A stretch of 54,782 nucleotides of DNA from JBCCTX01 sp964652565 (GCA_964652565.1 CAZZEC010000018.1:1-54782), one strand, 5' to 3'; shown: positions 45,976-54,672, counted from the stretch's first letter. The notes: a model not told the origin generated them from the letters alone. Translations and numbers: made by a program.

Positions 45976-48900
45976 TTATTTCCCAATTCCCCGAATAAAA
46001 CTGAGTAAATCTGACATTTCTTCCGGACTAATTTGTGCTTCTATCCCTGTAGGCATCGCCGAATAGGGCATGGCACGTAAGCTTAAGATATCTTTTCTGG
46101 GAACTGTTTGGGTGCTACCATCGGCAAAAACCAGGGTAATGGTAGTTGCCGTTTCTCCCGAGATCAGCCCAGTGAATGTATCTTCAGAGGTGGAGACTTC
46201 CCACAATTCATATCCATCTGCAATAGACCGATTGGGTATCAAAATATCTTTGAGAATTGACTCAGGTAATCGGTTCCTTACCGTAGCTAAATCAGGCCCA
46301 TACATCGTCCCATCCTTTCCTTCATACTGGTGGCATACTGCGCATTGCTGTTGAAATATGTTCTTTCCTGCTTTTATATCCCCTACGATCATTGCCTGAT
46401 CTTTATATCTCTCAACGACTTCTCCCCGATCCTCAGATTCACTTGCTAGTACCTCGCGAGCCATCTGTTTGACTTCCGGATGATCATTGTTTAATAACCG
46501 AACCGTTCTTCGCCATCCTATAGCAGAAGCATCTATTACCCCTTCACTCACAGCTTGCAACAACATTTTCATACGATCTATCGATTGCATGAAGGGCGTT
46601 ACTGCTTCCTCTCTGGATTCAGGGGTAAGTTCTTCCCAACTTGCCAGCAAAAAATCACACCCCCTGTCTTCACTCACATTTCCTAATCCCTCAATAGCCG
46701 CTAGTTGCCAATTTAATGGTGATTGGGGGGATATGGCACCTTTAAATTGCGCTTCATACCTGTCCGGTTCCAAGATGGCGACCAATCTCAAACGATCTGC
46801 GTATTCTTCTTCTAACCTTGTCAGGCTTGCTGGATCAGATTTGGGGAAGGATAAATTATCAATGTCAGGTAATGCGACATATCTCCGTGAAATAGCTGTT
46901 CGCAGAACCTTTCGGGCGGCATCTCTCAACTCGTCTTCTCCATCCCATCCATAGTCTACCAATGCCTGGGCCACATCTGAAGAAAGAGATAATGACTTTC
47001 TACGTTGTCGTATTCCTTCACTCAATCCTTCCAATGCAGCTACGAACTTCCAGTCTTTATCGGATTGAAGGATCAATTGCGCTATGTGTTCTGAATGTTC
47101 ATTCCATCCTATGGCTGTGGAAAGGGTAGTGAGAAAGGTAGCCTGACCTGGATCTCTACTATCTCCAAATCGCTCCATGGCATACCGCAATAAATCGGAT
47201 TCCCGCATATCAGTGGAAGTGAAAGCAGCCAGGGTCATCCAGGGATCATCATAATGCTCGAACACAATATCTTGTCTAAGGAGTTGGGTCTCCTCATAGT
47301 CTCCAAGTGTCGCTAACAATTGTAATACAACCCCGGGGTCTGCATCCTTACTGAGCTTAGTTAGGGATTCCATAGATGACGTAATCATTTCAGGATACCG
47401 CTCCATGATCTGAATGGCATTTTTCCTTACTCCTGGATGCGGATCTTCTAAGGCTTTTTGTAACACCTTGACCTCCGAAGCATCCATTCCTTCCAGTGTC
47501 CAAAGTGCATGAACCTTGGCAGTAGGTCGATCTGTGGTCTCAATCAGTTGTATCAATGATGAGCTAGCCTGCGGGGACTTCATATCAACCAGCAACCTTT
47601 GCGCATGTTGTCTCCACCAGATGTTGTCGCTTTCTAAATACGCTACCAGTTTTTCCACGGAGGAAGTGTCTATCAGGGGTTGACCAGGAAGAAAATCAGA
47701 ATCTTTTCCTTTTGGAGTGATTCGATATATCCGTCCCAGATTGGTACCCTCATATAGTTCTCCTGAGTTATTCACCGACTCTGCCATCCACTCGGGATGC
47801 TCAATGATTTTTCTATAATAATCCACTACATATATCGCCCCATCAGGTCCCGTGTATAAAAAAACCGGTCTAAACCACGCATCGGTAGATGCCAAAAACT
47901 CCCGGTCCTCCCAGACTTTGGAAGCCTTAAACGTACCTCCAGTTTGATAAATACTATCTACCCTAATGAGGTTGTGAACGGGTTCTGCAGTAAAAATCGT
48001 TTGATCATATCTAGGGGGAAACATGCCACCTTTATACCAATTGATACCACATGCAGAAGTCATGGTCCCTATATCTGTTAACAACTGATGTTCAGGATTA
48101 TGCGTAGTTGGATATACTTCTACAGCACGACCGTAATCGGGCATGTACTGCATGGCATTTTCTATCAGAATATCGGGATTTCGCTCGAGATATTGAGCAC
48201 CAATGACTTCATGGTGCAAGTGGTTGGCATTTGAAGTCTGAAAATAATTTCCCCATGGATCGAACGTATGTCCATATTGCGTCTGACTAGCCATCATAGA
48301 TAGCTCTCGCGTATCGGGACGAAATCTTACGCTCCGGTCATTGGCATTTGATGGCAACACAGGACTATCTTCTACGCCAGGAAATCGTATTTCTTCCCCT
48401 TTATCCCCAAGTAACTCTTCATAATCCACCGTTGTAATATAGTATTCATTGGCTAGGTAGATTCCATTATCTAACCCATATACAGGCGAATTGAGATTAT
48501 GCTGGGGATTGGATAAGGCAAATCCTGTAAGTATGATTTCTCTATGATCAGCTTTCCTGTCACCATCTGTATCTTCTAAATACCAAACATTGGGTGCATC
48601 GGTAACGATCAAGCCATTTTTCCATCGCATGAGCCCTGTAGGAAGCGTAAGCCCATCTGCATAAACCGTGCTTTTGTCTGGAAACCCATCCTCATCCGTA
48701 TCTTCCAGGAGTTTAATCACCCCTGAACCACTCAGGTCTAAAGGATACCCATGCATTTCCAGCACATATATATTCCCTTGTTCGTCGATTTCCATTGCTA
48801 CCGGATCTCCAATCAATGGGTCTATGGCAAACAGCTCGATCTGAAATGAATCGGCAAAAGTAAAGGTGGGAATGAGTTGCTCGGCATGTTCTGCTCTATC

Positions 48901-48981
48901 TGCAGAAGATGAATAAGTAGTATCTGAGTTTCGTCCGCATGCAATCAATGCGAACAGTAGTATAAGTAGTCGGTGTTTCAA
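45976..48981 (-). CDS. PVC-type dehydrogenase/HEAT/cytochrome c lipoprotein
   Basis: A 1001-residue exported protein. The signal MKHRLLILLFALIAC has a lipobox ending in Cys. The N-terminal 430 residues form a glucose/sorbosone-dehydrogenase-like beta-propeller (SFQIELFAIDPLIGDPVAME, GLMRWKNGLIVTDAP, TDGDRKADHREI). The middle has HEAT-like helical repeats (VKVLQKALEDPHPGVRKNAI). The C-terminal cytochrome c domain has a heme motif, CAVCH, at about residue 875, and a late Met-rich tail. This is the PVC-type CxxCH architecture, found in Planctomycetes and Bacteroidota and thought to oxidise sugars. It may accept electrons from, or act beside, the GMC dehydrogenase next to it. Confidence 0.88.
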   Translation of the reverse strand: MKHRLLILLFALIACGRNSDTTYSSSADRAEHAEQLIPTFTFADSFQIELFAIDPLIGDPVAMEIDEQGNIYVLEMHGYPLDLSGSGVIKLLEDTDEDGFPDKSTVYADGLTLPTGLMRWKNGLIVTDAPNVWYLEDTDGDRKADHREIILTGFALSNPQHNLNSPVYGLDNGIYLANEYYITTVDYEELLGDKGEEIRFPGVEDSPVLPSNANDRSVRFRPDTRELSMMASQTQYGHTFDPWGNYFQTSNANHLHHEVIGAQYLERNPDILIENAMQYMPDYGRAVEVYPTTHNPEHQLLTDIGTMTSACGINWYKGGMFPPRYDQTIFTAEPVHNLIRVDSIYQTGGTFKASKVWEDREFLASTDAWFRPVFLYTGPDGAIYVVDYYRKIIEHPEWMAESVNNSGELYEGTNLGRIYRITPKGKDSDFLPGQPLIDTSSVEKLVAYLESDNIWWRQHAQRLLVDMKSPQASSSLIQLIETTDRPTAKVHALWTLEGMDASEVKVLQKALEDPHPGVRKNAIQIMERYPEMITSSMESLTKLSKDADPGVVLQLLATLGDYEETQLLRQDIVFEHYDDPWMTLAAFTSTDMRESDLLRYAMERFGDSRDPGQATFLTTLSTAIGWNEHSEHIAQLILQSDKDWKFVAALEGLSEGIRQRRKSLSLSSDVAQALVDYGWDGEDELRDAARKVLRTAISRRYVALPDIDNLSFPKSDPASLTRLEEEYADRLRLVAILEPDRYEAQFKGAISPQSPLNWQLAAIEGLGNVSEDRGCDFLLASWEELTPESREEAVTPFMQSIDRMKMLLQAVSEGVIDASAIGWRRTVRLLNNDHPEVKQMAREVLASESEDRGEVVERYKDQAMIVGDIKAGKNIFQQQCAVCHQYEGKDGTMYGPDLATVRNRLPESILKDILIPNRSIADGYELWEVSTSEDTFTGLISGETATTITLVFADGSTQTVPRKDILSLRAMPYSAMPTGIEAQISPEEMSDLLSFIRGIGK

Positions 48982-49468
48982 AACGTATTTTTTTCAAAAA
49001 ATACTAAAATTTCTCATTTATTTTATTGATCCCTGCAATTTATCAGGATAAACTCACTAAAATCATTAATAGCTACTAATCAGAAGCATACATTTTATCC
49101 AATATATGAATACCTTAACCGTAACCAATTGATAATGAATTATTCATGAAATTTGGTGCATTTGCCCTTTCAATTTGTCATCTAATCATCAGTGTATCTT
49201 ACTTGTCTAACCTACTGTATCCCATAATCGTATTTATTAATGTGAGAAGGAAAAACAATCATGTAAAAAGGGAATATGCCTATGGTAAACGTGTTATAAT
49301 AACATAGATTATAGATCATTAAACTATTTTTGATCATCTTTGTCTATTAGGTATTGAATGATCATATATATGGATAACTAAAAAAGAGCATATAAGAAAA
49401 ACCATCTACCCATTACAGGTATTAACAACATTATGGGAATCATTTGTAAGCAAAGGTTCAATGTCAAC
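48982..49468. other. Divergent intergenic region containing MITE copy 5
   Basis: Between the CxxCH protein and a beta-barrel gene. Besides MITE copy 5 (49044-49169) it is AT-rich DNA with no gene. An ATG at 49433 is in frame with the next gene but I place that start at 49469. Confidence 0.6.
49044..49169. mobile_element. MITE-like element, copy 5 (subfamily B)
   Basis: A 126-bp element starting CAGGATAAACTCAC and ending GTGCATTTGCCCTT, the most worn copy. The flanks GCAATTTAT (49035-49043) and TCAATTTGT (49170-49178) match at seven of nine positions. The interior is close to copy 2. It lies in the divergent region between two exported-protein genes. Confidence 0.82.
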
Positions 49469-50464
49469 ATGAAGAGAAGAAAAATCAGGGCATTCATTGT
49501 CTATTTTTTCTGCATGCTTCCTTGTTGTATTAAAGCTCAGCTCAATAAGGGTAATAAGTCTTCTCACTTGTGTGCTCCTGGCGTATCAGGCATGGCACCG
49601 GGCAAAGGTCTGGAAATATTTCACGAATATTTACCTGGCTATCAACTGGCATCACCTGTGTCCAGCCAATCTGTTCAACCTATACGGGATTATGTAAACT
49701 ACAGCACGCTATGGGGAGTAAAATTAAAAATTCCCGTATTACTCAAACCGCAGACGAAAATACTGTTAGATACCAAATACAGCAAACAACGCTTCAATTT
49801 TCAAAACCAGGAAATACTCGATAATCCTTTTCACGAAGAACTGGGTGCTAAATCCCTTCAAAATTTCCGTTTGGGGGCGATTATTTCTCATTCCATAGAT
49901 GAATCTCATTATTGGGCAGGTCGAGTAGCTGTGAGTTACAACGGATCGGATTTCGATGAAATCTATCCCGGCGTTGAGTCTACCAACATGAGTGCAATAT
50001 TTTTATATGGGATAAAAAAACACGCACATAAAGAATGGGGAGTAGGACTTGCACAGGCATTACAGTTTGGTCAATATCGTGCATATCCCGTCTTCATGTA
50101 CAATCATACCTTCAGCGATAAATGGGGCTTGGAGATGTTGTTGCCTAAAGAGGCATATATACGCCACAATTTCTCAAAAAGCTTGATCTCACGTGCAGGA
50201 TTATCCCTTGCGGGTAACAACTATAATTTGGTATCTGGGGAAGAAAGTCAGCGCGAATGGATACAGCTTCAACAAAACTTTGTAAGACTGGAATTAGAAG
50301 TTGAAAAAAAGGTTGCTCCCATGGTTTGGCTATCATTGCAAACGGGATTCCTGGAACCCGTGAGTTGGAGGTATACCACCATAGATACCGATACCCCATT
50401 GGTAGGAAATATGGGAAGAAGTTTTTATACGCGAGCAGCGATTTCATTGAGGTTACCACAATAG
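49469..50464 (+). CDS. Exported beta-barrel-like hypothetical protein
   Basis: The ATG at 49469 (MKRRKIRAFIVYFFCMLPCC) gives 331 residues with a proper signal peptide ending near IKAQ. An ATG at 49433 is further upstream. The mature chain alternates hydrophobic and polar residues with many aromatics (GLEIFHEYLPGYQLASPVSS, KILLDTKYSKQRFNFQN, KWGLEMLLPKEAYIRHNFSK) and ends AISLRLPQ. It may belong to the DUF6268 outer-membrane group, but that is tentative. It is divergent from the CxxCH protein and followed by two palindromes. Confidence 0.6.
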   Translation: MKRRKIRAFIVYFFCMLPCCIKAQLNKGNKSSHLCAPGVSGMAPGKGLEIFHEYLPGYQLASPVSSQSVQPIRDYVNYSTLWGVKLKIPVLLKPQTKILLDTKYSKQRFNFQNQEILDNPFHEELGAKSLQNFRLGAIISHSIDESHYWAGRVAVSYNGSDFDEIYPGVESTNMSAIFLYGIKKHAHKEWGVGLAQALQFGQYRAYPVFMYNHTFSDKWGLEMLLPKEAYIRHNFSKSLISRAGLSLAGNNYNLVSGEESQREWIQLQQNFVRLELEVEKKVAPMVWLSLQTGFLEPVSWRYTTIDTDTPLVGNMGRSFYTRAAISLRLPQ

Positions 50465-50500
50465 AAACACTTCAAATCAAAGAAATAATTATTTCATACA

Positions 50501-50544
50501 TATCCCCAGAGGCAGGGTAGGACTTCAAGCCTACCTCTGGGGAT
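50501..50544. repeat. REP-like palindrome 1
   Basis: TATCCCCAGAGG and its inverse CCTCTGGGGATA form a 12-bp stem. A five-base bulge and an inner TAGG/CCTA stem surround the core ACTTCAAG. It lies 36 bp after the beta-barrel gene. The core resembles palindrome 2. Confidence 0.75.
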
Positions 50545-50590
50545 AAGCGACAATAAATTAAAATTAATTCATTTATGGTTCTATCTTTAC

Positions 50591-50621
50591 TTTAGGGGTA
50601 GACTTGAAGTCTACCCCTAAA
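50591..50621. repeat. REP-like palindrome 2, perfect
   Basis: A perfect 15-bp inverted repeat around one central G: TTTAGGGGTAGACTT and AAGTCTACCCCTAAA. It shares the TAG-ACTT/AAG-CTA core with palindrome 1, 47 bp away. It sits 29 bp before the next gene. It lacks a T tract, so a simple terminator is unlikely. Confidence 0.8.
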
Positions 50622-50650
50622 GCATGATCAGCTAATGAATCATATACTTT

Positions 50651-51604
50651 ATGACCATTACCCTCCATAAAAGCCGCTTTCTACCAACATTGCTTGGGCT
50701 ATGCATATTTTTTTCAGTTGGTTGCAATACCAAAGGGTCTGAAGAAGAGCAACAGACTCATATGGAACAATCTTATCAGATCTTTCCTAAAATTACGCCG
50801 GAAACGGTGTTACCCAATTTATCGCTTACTGTGCGAGAGTCTTCGGGGTTGATCTATGTGGATGGTCAGTTGTGGACGTTGAATGATAGTGGGAATGATC
50901 CTGAGCTGTATCAGCTCGATACGGCTACAGGAAAGATACTTCGGGTAGTTCCTATTCTGGATGCGATGAATTTTGACTGGGAGGCGCTGACCTTTGATTC
51001 GAACTTTATCTATATCGGTGATACAGGAAATAACAGGGGAATGCGAATGAACCTCGCTGTGTACAGGATTCCCAGAGCTATGCTTACGCAGCAGTCCATC
51101 CCGCGGATTGAGGCGGAAAAGATTTCTTATCAATATGAAGACCAAAAGGTGTGGTCTACTCTGTTTAAACACAATTTTGATTGTGAGGCGTTTATCACTT
51201 CGCCTGATAGTATCTATTTTTTGACAAAAAACAGAGCCGATTTTCATACGAATATCTATGCTATCCCCAACCAGCCTGGACATTGGGAGGCGCAAAAACT
51301 AGGAGATTTTAATAGCCATGGACAGATTACAGAGGCTACGCAGTGGGATGACTCTAAGCAAATTGTGCTGTTAGGGTATATCTATTATCCGCAATTGAAA
51401 AAGAACAAAAGTTTTATCTGGCTCTTTGAAGCGGATGCCTATCCGCAGTTTTGGAAAAGCCAGGGGAAGCGCTGGAATCTGGAGTTGAATCGACAAACGG
51501 AGGCCATCTCTTTTGCAGATTCCAACTCATTCTTCATATCTTCTGAACGGTCTAATTTCCCTAGTGCTAGTGTTTACAAGGTTGTAGTTCCTGCTCAAGA
51601 TTGA
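50651..51604 (+). CDS. Lipoprotein with beta-propeller-like repeats
   Basis: A 317-residue protein with a lipoprotein signal (LLGLCIFFSVGC, lipobox Cys near residue 25). The body has repeated short beta motifs with Asp-Ser-Gly and Tyr-Ile-Gly-Asp (LIYVDGQLWTLNDSGNDPEL, DSNFIYIGDTGNNRGMRMNL), as in propeller domains. No catalytic residues recognised. From about 50800 the codons end in G and T more often (TTG, GTG, GCG) than in most neighbours, which may reflect foreign origin. Its 3' end overlaps the convergent SRPBCC gene by 10 bp. Confidence 0.7.
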   Translation: MTITLHKSRFLPTLLGLCIFFSVGCNTKGSEEEQQTHMEQSYQIFPKITPETVLPNLSLTVRESSGLIYVDGQLWTLNDSGNDPELYQLDTATGKILRVVPILDAMNFDWEALTFDSNFIYIGDTGNNRGMRMNLAVYRIPRAMLTQQSIPRIEAEKISYQYEDQKVWSTLFKHNFDCEAFITSPDSIYFLTKNRADFHTNIYAIPNQPGHWEAQKLGDFNSHGQITEATQWDDSKQIVLLGYIYYPQLKKNKSFIWLFEADAYPQFWKSQGKRWNLELNRQTEAISFADSNSFFISSERSNFPSASVYKVVVPAQD

Positions 51605-52038
51605 GCTTCCGCCCTATCTTTCAATGCCTTGTTCATCGAAATGAACCCTTGTAAGGTCAAATCTTCTATGGATTTCATCACGGATTTTACGAGAATACCC
51701 GAAAAATTTTCTCCATGGATGAAATGGGTATGCCCTTCTTCCGTTTCATTCAACAGAAAATAATGTTCTCCGTCGAATAAGCCTTTAAAAAAAAGACTCC
51801 CCAACCATCTAAACTCCTCTTCAGGCTTAACTTCGAGAATTTTGGGGGTAAAGGTCTGTGGCTTTCTTCCAGGAAGATGCATGGTATTCTTCAATTTACC
51901 CCCTTTTATGAGTTCTCCTTGTGAAGGATGGATAAAGGGATTCCAATCGTCGTAGGAAGCGGTATCTGTCAGTATGTTCCAAACGGTACTTTTGGGAGCT
52001 TCTATGATGATTTCCGTTCTTAATTCTTTGACTCCCAT
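51595..52038 (-). CDS. SRPBCC (START-like) protein
   Basis: A 147-residue protein of the Bet v1/polyketide-cyclase-like SRPBCC fold. The N-terminal ELRTEIIIEAPKSTVWNILT and SYDDWNPFIHPSQGE are typical, followed by KTFTPKILEVKPEEEFRW-like strands and a long C-terminal helix. These proteins have a deep hydrophobic pocket, but the ligand cannot be inferred. It is 3 bp downstream of the flotillin stop and ends tail to tail with the lipoprotein gene, with a 10-bp overlap. Confidence 0.85.
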   Translation of the reverse strand: MGVKELRTEIIIEAPKSTVWNILTDTASYDDWNPFIHPSQGELIKGGKLKNTMHLPGRKPQTFTPKILEVKPEEEFRWLGSLFFKGLFDGEHYFLLNETEEGHTHFIHGENFSGILVKSVMKSIEDLTLQGFISMNKALKDRAEAQS

Positions 52039-52041
52039 AAT

Positions 52042-53472
52042 TTAAGATTGAGGTTCTTCCGAACCATTGGAGTGTGTGTCAGCAGATTCTGCAATCAGTT
52101 CCTCTGATTGATCTTTTGCCAGGTATTCAGGTAACTCCATGCCCGCCATGTTCATTAATTCTTTCAATGGGGGAACAGATTGGTACAGTCCTGAAAGGAA
52201 CCTGGAGGTAGATGTACCTTCACCATTTTGAGAGCCGCCATCCCATACAGTTATTTTATCAAACTTAATATTTTTAATGGCTTCTACCTGTATTTTAACT
52301 AATTCGGGTAATTTGTCAGCGATGAGTAGCAATACGGCATCACGCGTATTCCCATTGGCAGCTTTTACAATTTCATCAAAACCCTGTGCCTGCTTGTTTA
52401 GGATTTCGTACAGACCTTCAGCCTCTGCGCGTTTGAGCGCTAATACGGCATCCGCTTCTCCCTGCGCCAATCTTCGATTTCTTTCAGCATCGGCTTCTGC
52501 CTCAATTACAACCTGTTGCTTGTCAATTTCAGCTTTGACAATGATATCAGCCTCGCGACTGGCCTTTTCCCGTTGGGCTCTAGCCTCTTCCGCTTCTTTT
52601 TCTGCCAGATAGGATTCTTCCAATGCTTTTGCTGCTTGTATCTTTTCAGCAGCAGTGGCCAGACGATTGGCTTCTGCTTCTTTTTCTCTGAGTTCAGCAT
52701 TGGACTTGGCAATAGATATTCTGGAGAGGTTTTCTCCTTCTATGGACTGGGCATTGGCCTTAGCTTCTCCTACTTTGGCGTGTGCCTCAGATTCTGCCAC
52801 TTTGATACGTTGATCCTTTTGCGCCATTGCTTCCCCAATAGCCCCATCCCGATTCTTTTCAGCTACTAATTTCTTTGCTTCGTTGATCGCATGTGCGGCG
52901 GCCTCTTTTCCTAACGCCTCAATATATCCAGACTCATCGTGAATATCCGTTACGTTGACATTGATGAGATTCAGTCCGATCTTCTTCAGTTCGGAACCTA
53001 CATTGTTGTATACATTGTGTACGAATTTATCGCGATCGGCATTGATCTCTTCAATATTCATGGTAGCGATGACGAGTCTCATCTGCCCCACAATGATATC
53101 GTGTGCAAGATCGCGGATACTATCTAATTTCATCCCGAGGAGACGATTGGCAGCATTTTCCATGATACCGGTCTCATTGGAGATACCTACAGTAAAACGA
53201 GAAGGTACATCCATACGGATATTTTGTCTACTCAACGCTCCGGTAAGATTTACCTCTATGGAAATAGGTGTCAAATCCAGATATTCATACGCCTGGATCA
53301 CTGGCCAAACAAAAGCAGCACCTCCATGAATACACTTGGAAGCTCCCTTTCCCGTTTTTCCATATACAACCAAAATTTTATCTGATGGGCAACGCTTATA
53401 ACGAGATATTAGGAATATAATCAACATAAGGAATACCCCTATGCCAATGAGTGCTGGTATTAAAAATGTCAT
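52042..53472 (-). CDS. Flotillin (SPFH/band 7 protein)
   Basis: A 476-residue membrane-associated scaffold protein. One N-terminal hydrophobic helix (FLIPALIGIGVFLMLIIFLI) is followed by the SPFH domain (about 25-190) and a long Ala/Glu/Lys-rich coiled coil (about 195-330), with EANRLATAAEKIQAAKALEE and similar heptads. The C-terminal segment includes the flotillin-type VKIQVEAIKNIKFDKITVWD. Flotillins organise membrane microdomains with NfeD-like partners. The NfeD-type gene is 11 bp upstream on the same strand, so the pair is an operon. Confidence 0.92.
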   Translation of the reverse strand: MTFLIPALIGIGVFLMLIIFLISRYKRCPSDKILVVYGKTGKGASKCIHGGAAFVWPVIQAYEYLDLTPISIEVNLTGALSRQNIRMDVPSRFTVGISNETGIMENAANRLLGMKLDSIRDLAHDIIVGQMRLVIATMNIEEINADRDKFVHNVYNNVGSELKKIGLNLINVNVTDIHDESGYIEALGKEAAAHAINEAKKLVAEKNRDGAIGEAMAQKDQRIKVAESEAHAKVGEAKANAQSIEGENLSRISIAKSNAELREKEAEANRLATAAEKIQAAKALEESYLAEKEAEEARAQREKASREADIIVKAEIDKQQVVIEAEADAERNRRLAQGEADAVLALKRAEAEGLYEILNKQAQGFDEIVKAANGNTRDAVLLLIADKLPELVKIQVEAIKNIKFDKITVWDGGSQNGEGTSTSRFLSGLYQSVPPLKELMNMAGMELPEYLAKDQSEELIAESADTHSNGSEEPQS

Positions 53473-53483
53473 AATGGAAGTAT

Positions 53484-54095
53484 TTAAGTGATGTGGTTTG
53501 TTATTCTTTCTTTATGCAATTCTACCAATAATAGATTCCCATCCAGTACTTGTACAACTTTTACTTTAGCACCGGTGGGTATCGCTTTGGAAGAATGCGT
53601 AACAGCTTCCAATTCCTGATAGGTGTTTCCCAAAACGAGATTGATTTTCCCTGCACCTTCTTTGTTGGGAGGAATACGAAGATACACTTCTGCTATTTCA
53701 TCCACGGCATTCCATAGATTTGCCCGATGACCTTCATCCTGTAATTTTAGGAATAATTTTAGCAAATAGGCTACTCCTACTAATGCCAATATCCCTGCTA
53801 CCAATGACCATGCAAAAGCTTCTGTTAAATTACCTCCACTACTCAAAATCACAACCCCTGTCCAGCCAAATAACATTAACCCTGCCAGAATTCCACGTAC
53901 AGAGATTAGGTCCAAGCCACCACTTTCTTCAAAATGGAAATCTTTGTCTATATCGGTATCCATATCCGCCATACCTATCATGCTCAGTATAAACTGAATA
54001 ACAAAAAGCGTCGAAGACACAACAGCAATTCCCCAGAAGATCTGTTCTTCACCAGATAGGTGTGTCCACCAAATGTCGATCGTAGACTGTTCCAT
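53484..54095 (-). CDS. NfeD-like membrane protein, flotillin partner
   Basis: A 203-residue protein with about three or four hydrophobic helices in the first 120 residues (FWGIAVVSSTLFVIQFILSM, GILAGLMLFGWTGVVILSSG) and a soluble C-terminal OB-fold-like region (NAVDEIAEVYLRIPPNKEGA, KAIPTGAKVKVVQVLDGNLL). This is the short NfeD layout that co-occurs with flotillin. It is 11 bp upstream of the flotillin gene. The role is membrane microdomain assembly or stability, by analogy. Confidence 0.85.
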   Translation of the reverse strand: MEQSTIDIWWTHLSGEEQIFWGIAVVSSTLFVIQFILSMIGMADMDTDIDKDFHFEESGGLDLISVRGILAGLMLFGWTGVVILSSGGNLTEAFAWSLVAGILALVGVAYLLKLFLKLQDEGHRANLWNAVDEIAEVYLRIPPNKEGAGKINLVLGNTYQELEAVTHSSKAIPTGAKVKVVQVLDGNLLLVELHKERITNHIT

Positions 54096-54210
54096 GCTAT
54101 GATTATCAAAAATGCAACTCTAAATGCCCTGTATATCTATCATACTATGAAAGCACTTAATAGTTTCAGATAAGTTATACAATTCTTTCTAATAAAAAAC
54201 ATTCTCCTCA

Positions 54211-54567
54211 TTACCAGTACGATCTGACTTGATTTTCGTCCATAATGAGCCATTCTTTCTCTGTGATCAATGTCTTAATCCGAACATAATGCCTTTCAAA
54301 TATTTCAATAAGGCGATGTTTCGTCATATTTCCAACATCCAGGAAGAGCAATCTTTTGGGGACACCTTTCCGAAAATACAGGTCAATAAAGTCGATATCC
54401 CTGGATACGACAATATAATCATGCATTTGTGCCCATGATGCAATGTGATAATCTGTTGTACGGTCTGCGAGAGGTAAATCATTGGCATGAAGGGCTTCGC
54501 TTCCGTCCTTTTTTAGCCAATAGACCAATAACAGTGGAAGTTGCTCATCTAACAGCCATTTATGCAT
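54211..54567 (-). CDS. DUF5615 PIN-like protein
   Basis: The ATG at 54567 gives 118 residues, starting MHKWLLDEQLPLLLVYWLKK. A longer frame to 54684 would read through the tRNA gene and is not credible. The protein shows the DUF5615 pattern of a reduced PIN/Mut7-C fold: DEQLP at the N-terminus, DYHIASWAQMHDYIVVSRDI with Asp, and a final DENQVRSYW. Such genes often pair with a DUF433 antitoxin; none is visible next to it in the window. It is the second PIN-type gene in the window. Confidence 0.8.
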   Translation of the reverse strand: MHKWLLDEQLPLLLVYWLKKDGSEALHANDLPLADRTTDYHIASWAQMHDYIVVSRDIDFIDLYFRKGVPKRLLFLDVGNMTKHRLIEIFERHYVRIKTLITEKEWLIMDENQVRSYW

Positions 54568-54598
54568 GAAAAGAATGTATCTTCTAAAAAGAAAGGTG

Positions 54599-54672
54599 TG
54601 GAGCATATCGGAGTCGAACCGATGACCTCTACAATGCCATTGTAGCGCTCTAGCCAGCTGAGCTAATGCCCC
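54599..54672 (-). tRNA. tRNA-Ala(GGC)
   Basis: The minus strand folds into a full cloverleaf of 74 bases. The acceptor stem GGGGCAT pairs with ATGCTCC (one G-T pair). The D arm includes TAGCTCAGCTGG, the anticodon arm CTACA-ATGGCAT-TGTAG gives anticodon GGC, and the T arm has GGTTCGACTCC. The 3' CCA is not encoded, and the discriminator is A. The anticodon reads GCC/GCT alanine codons. Confidence 0.93.

Noticed and set aside
50591..50621. Terminator for the upstream beta-barrel gene
   Set aside because: The palindrome is perfect and lacks a T tract, and it lies 127 bp after the stop. It is better explained as a REP-like element.
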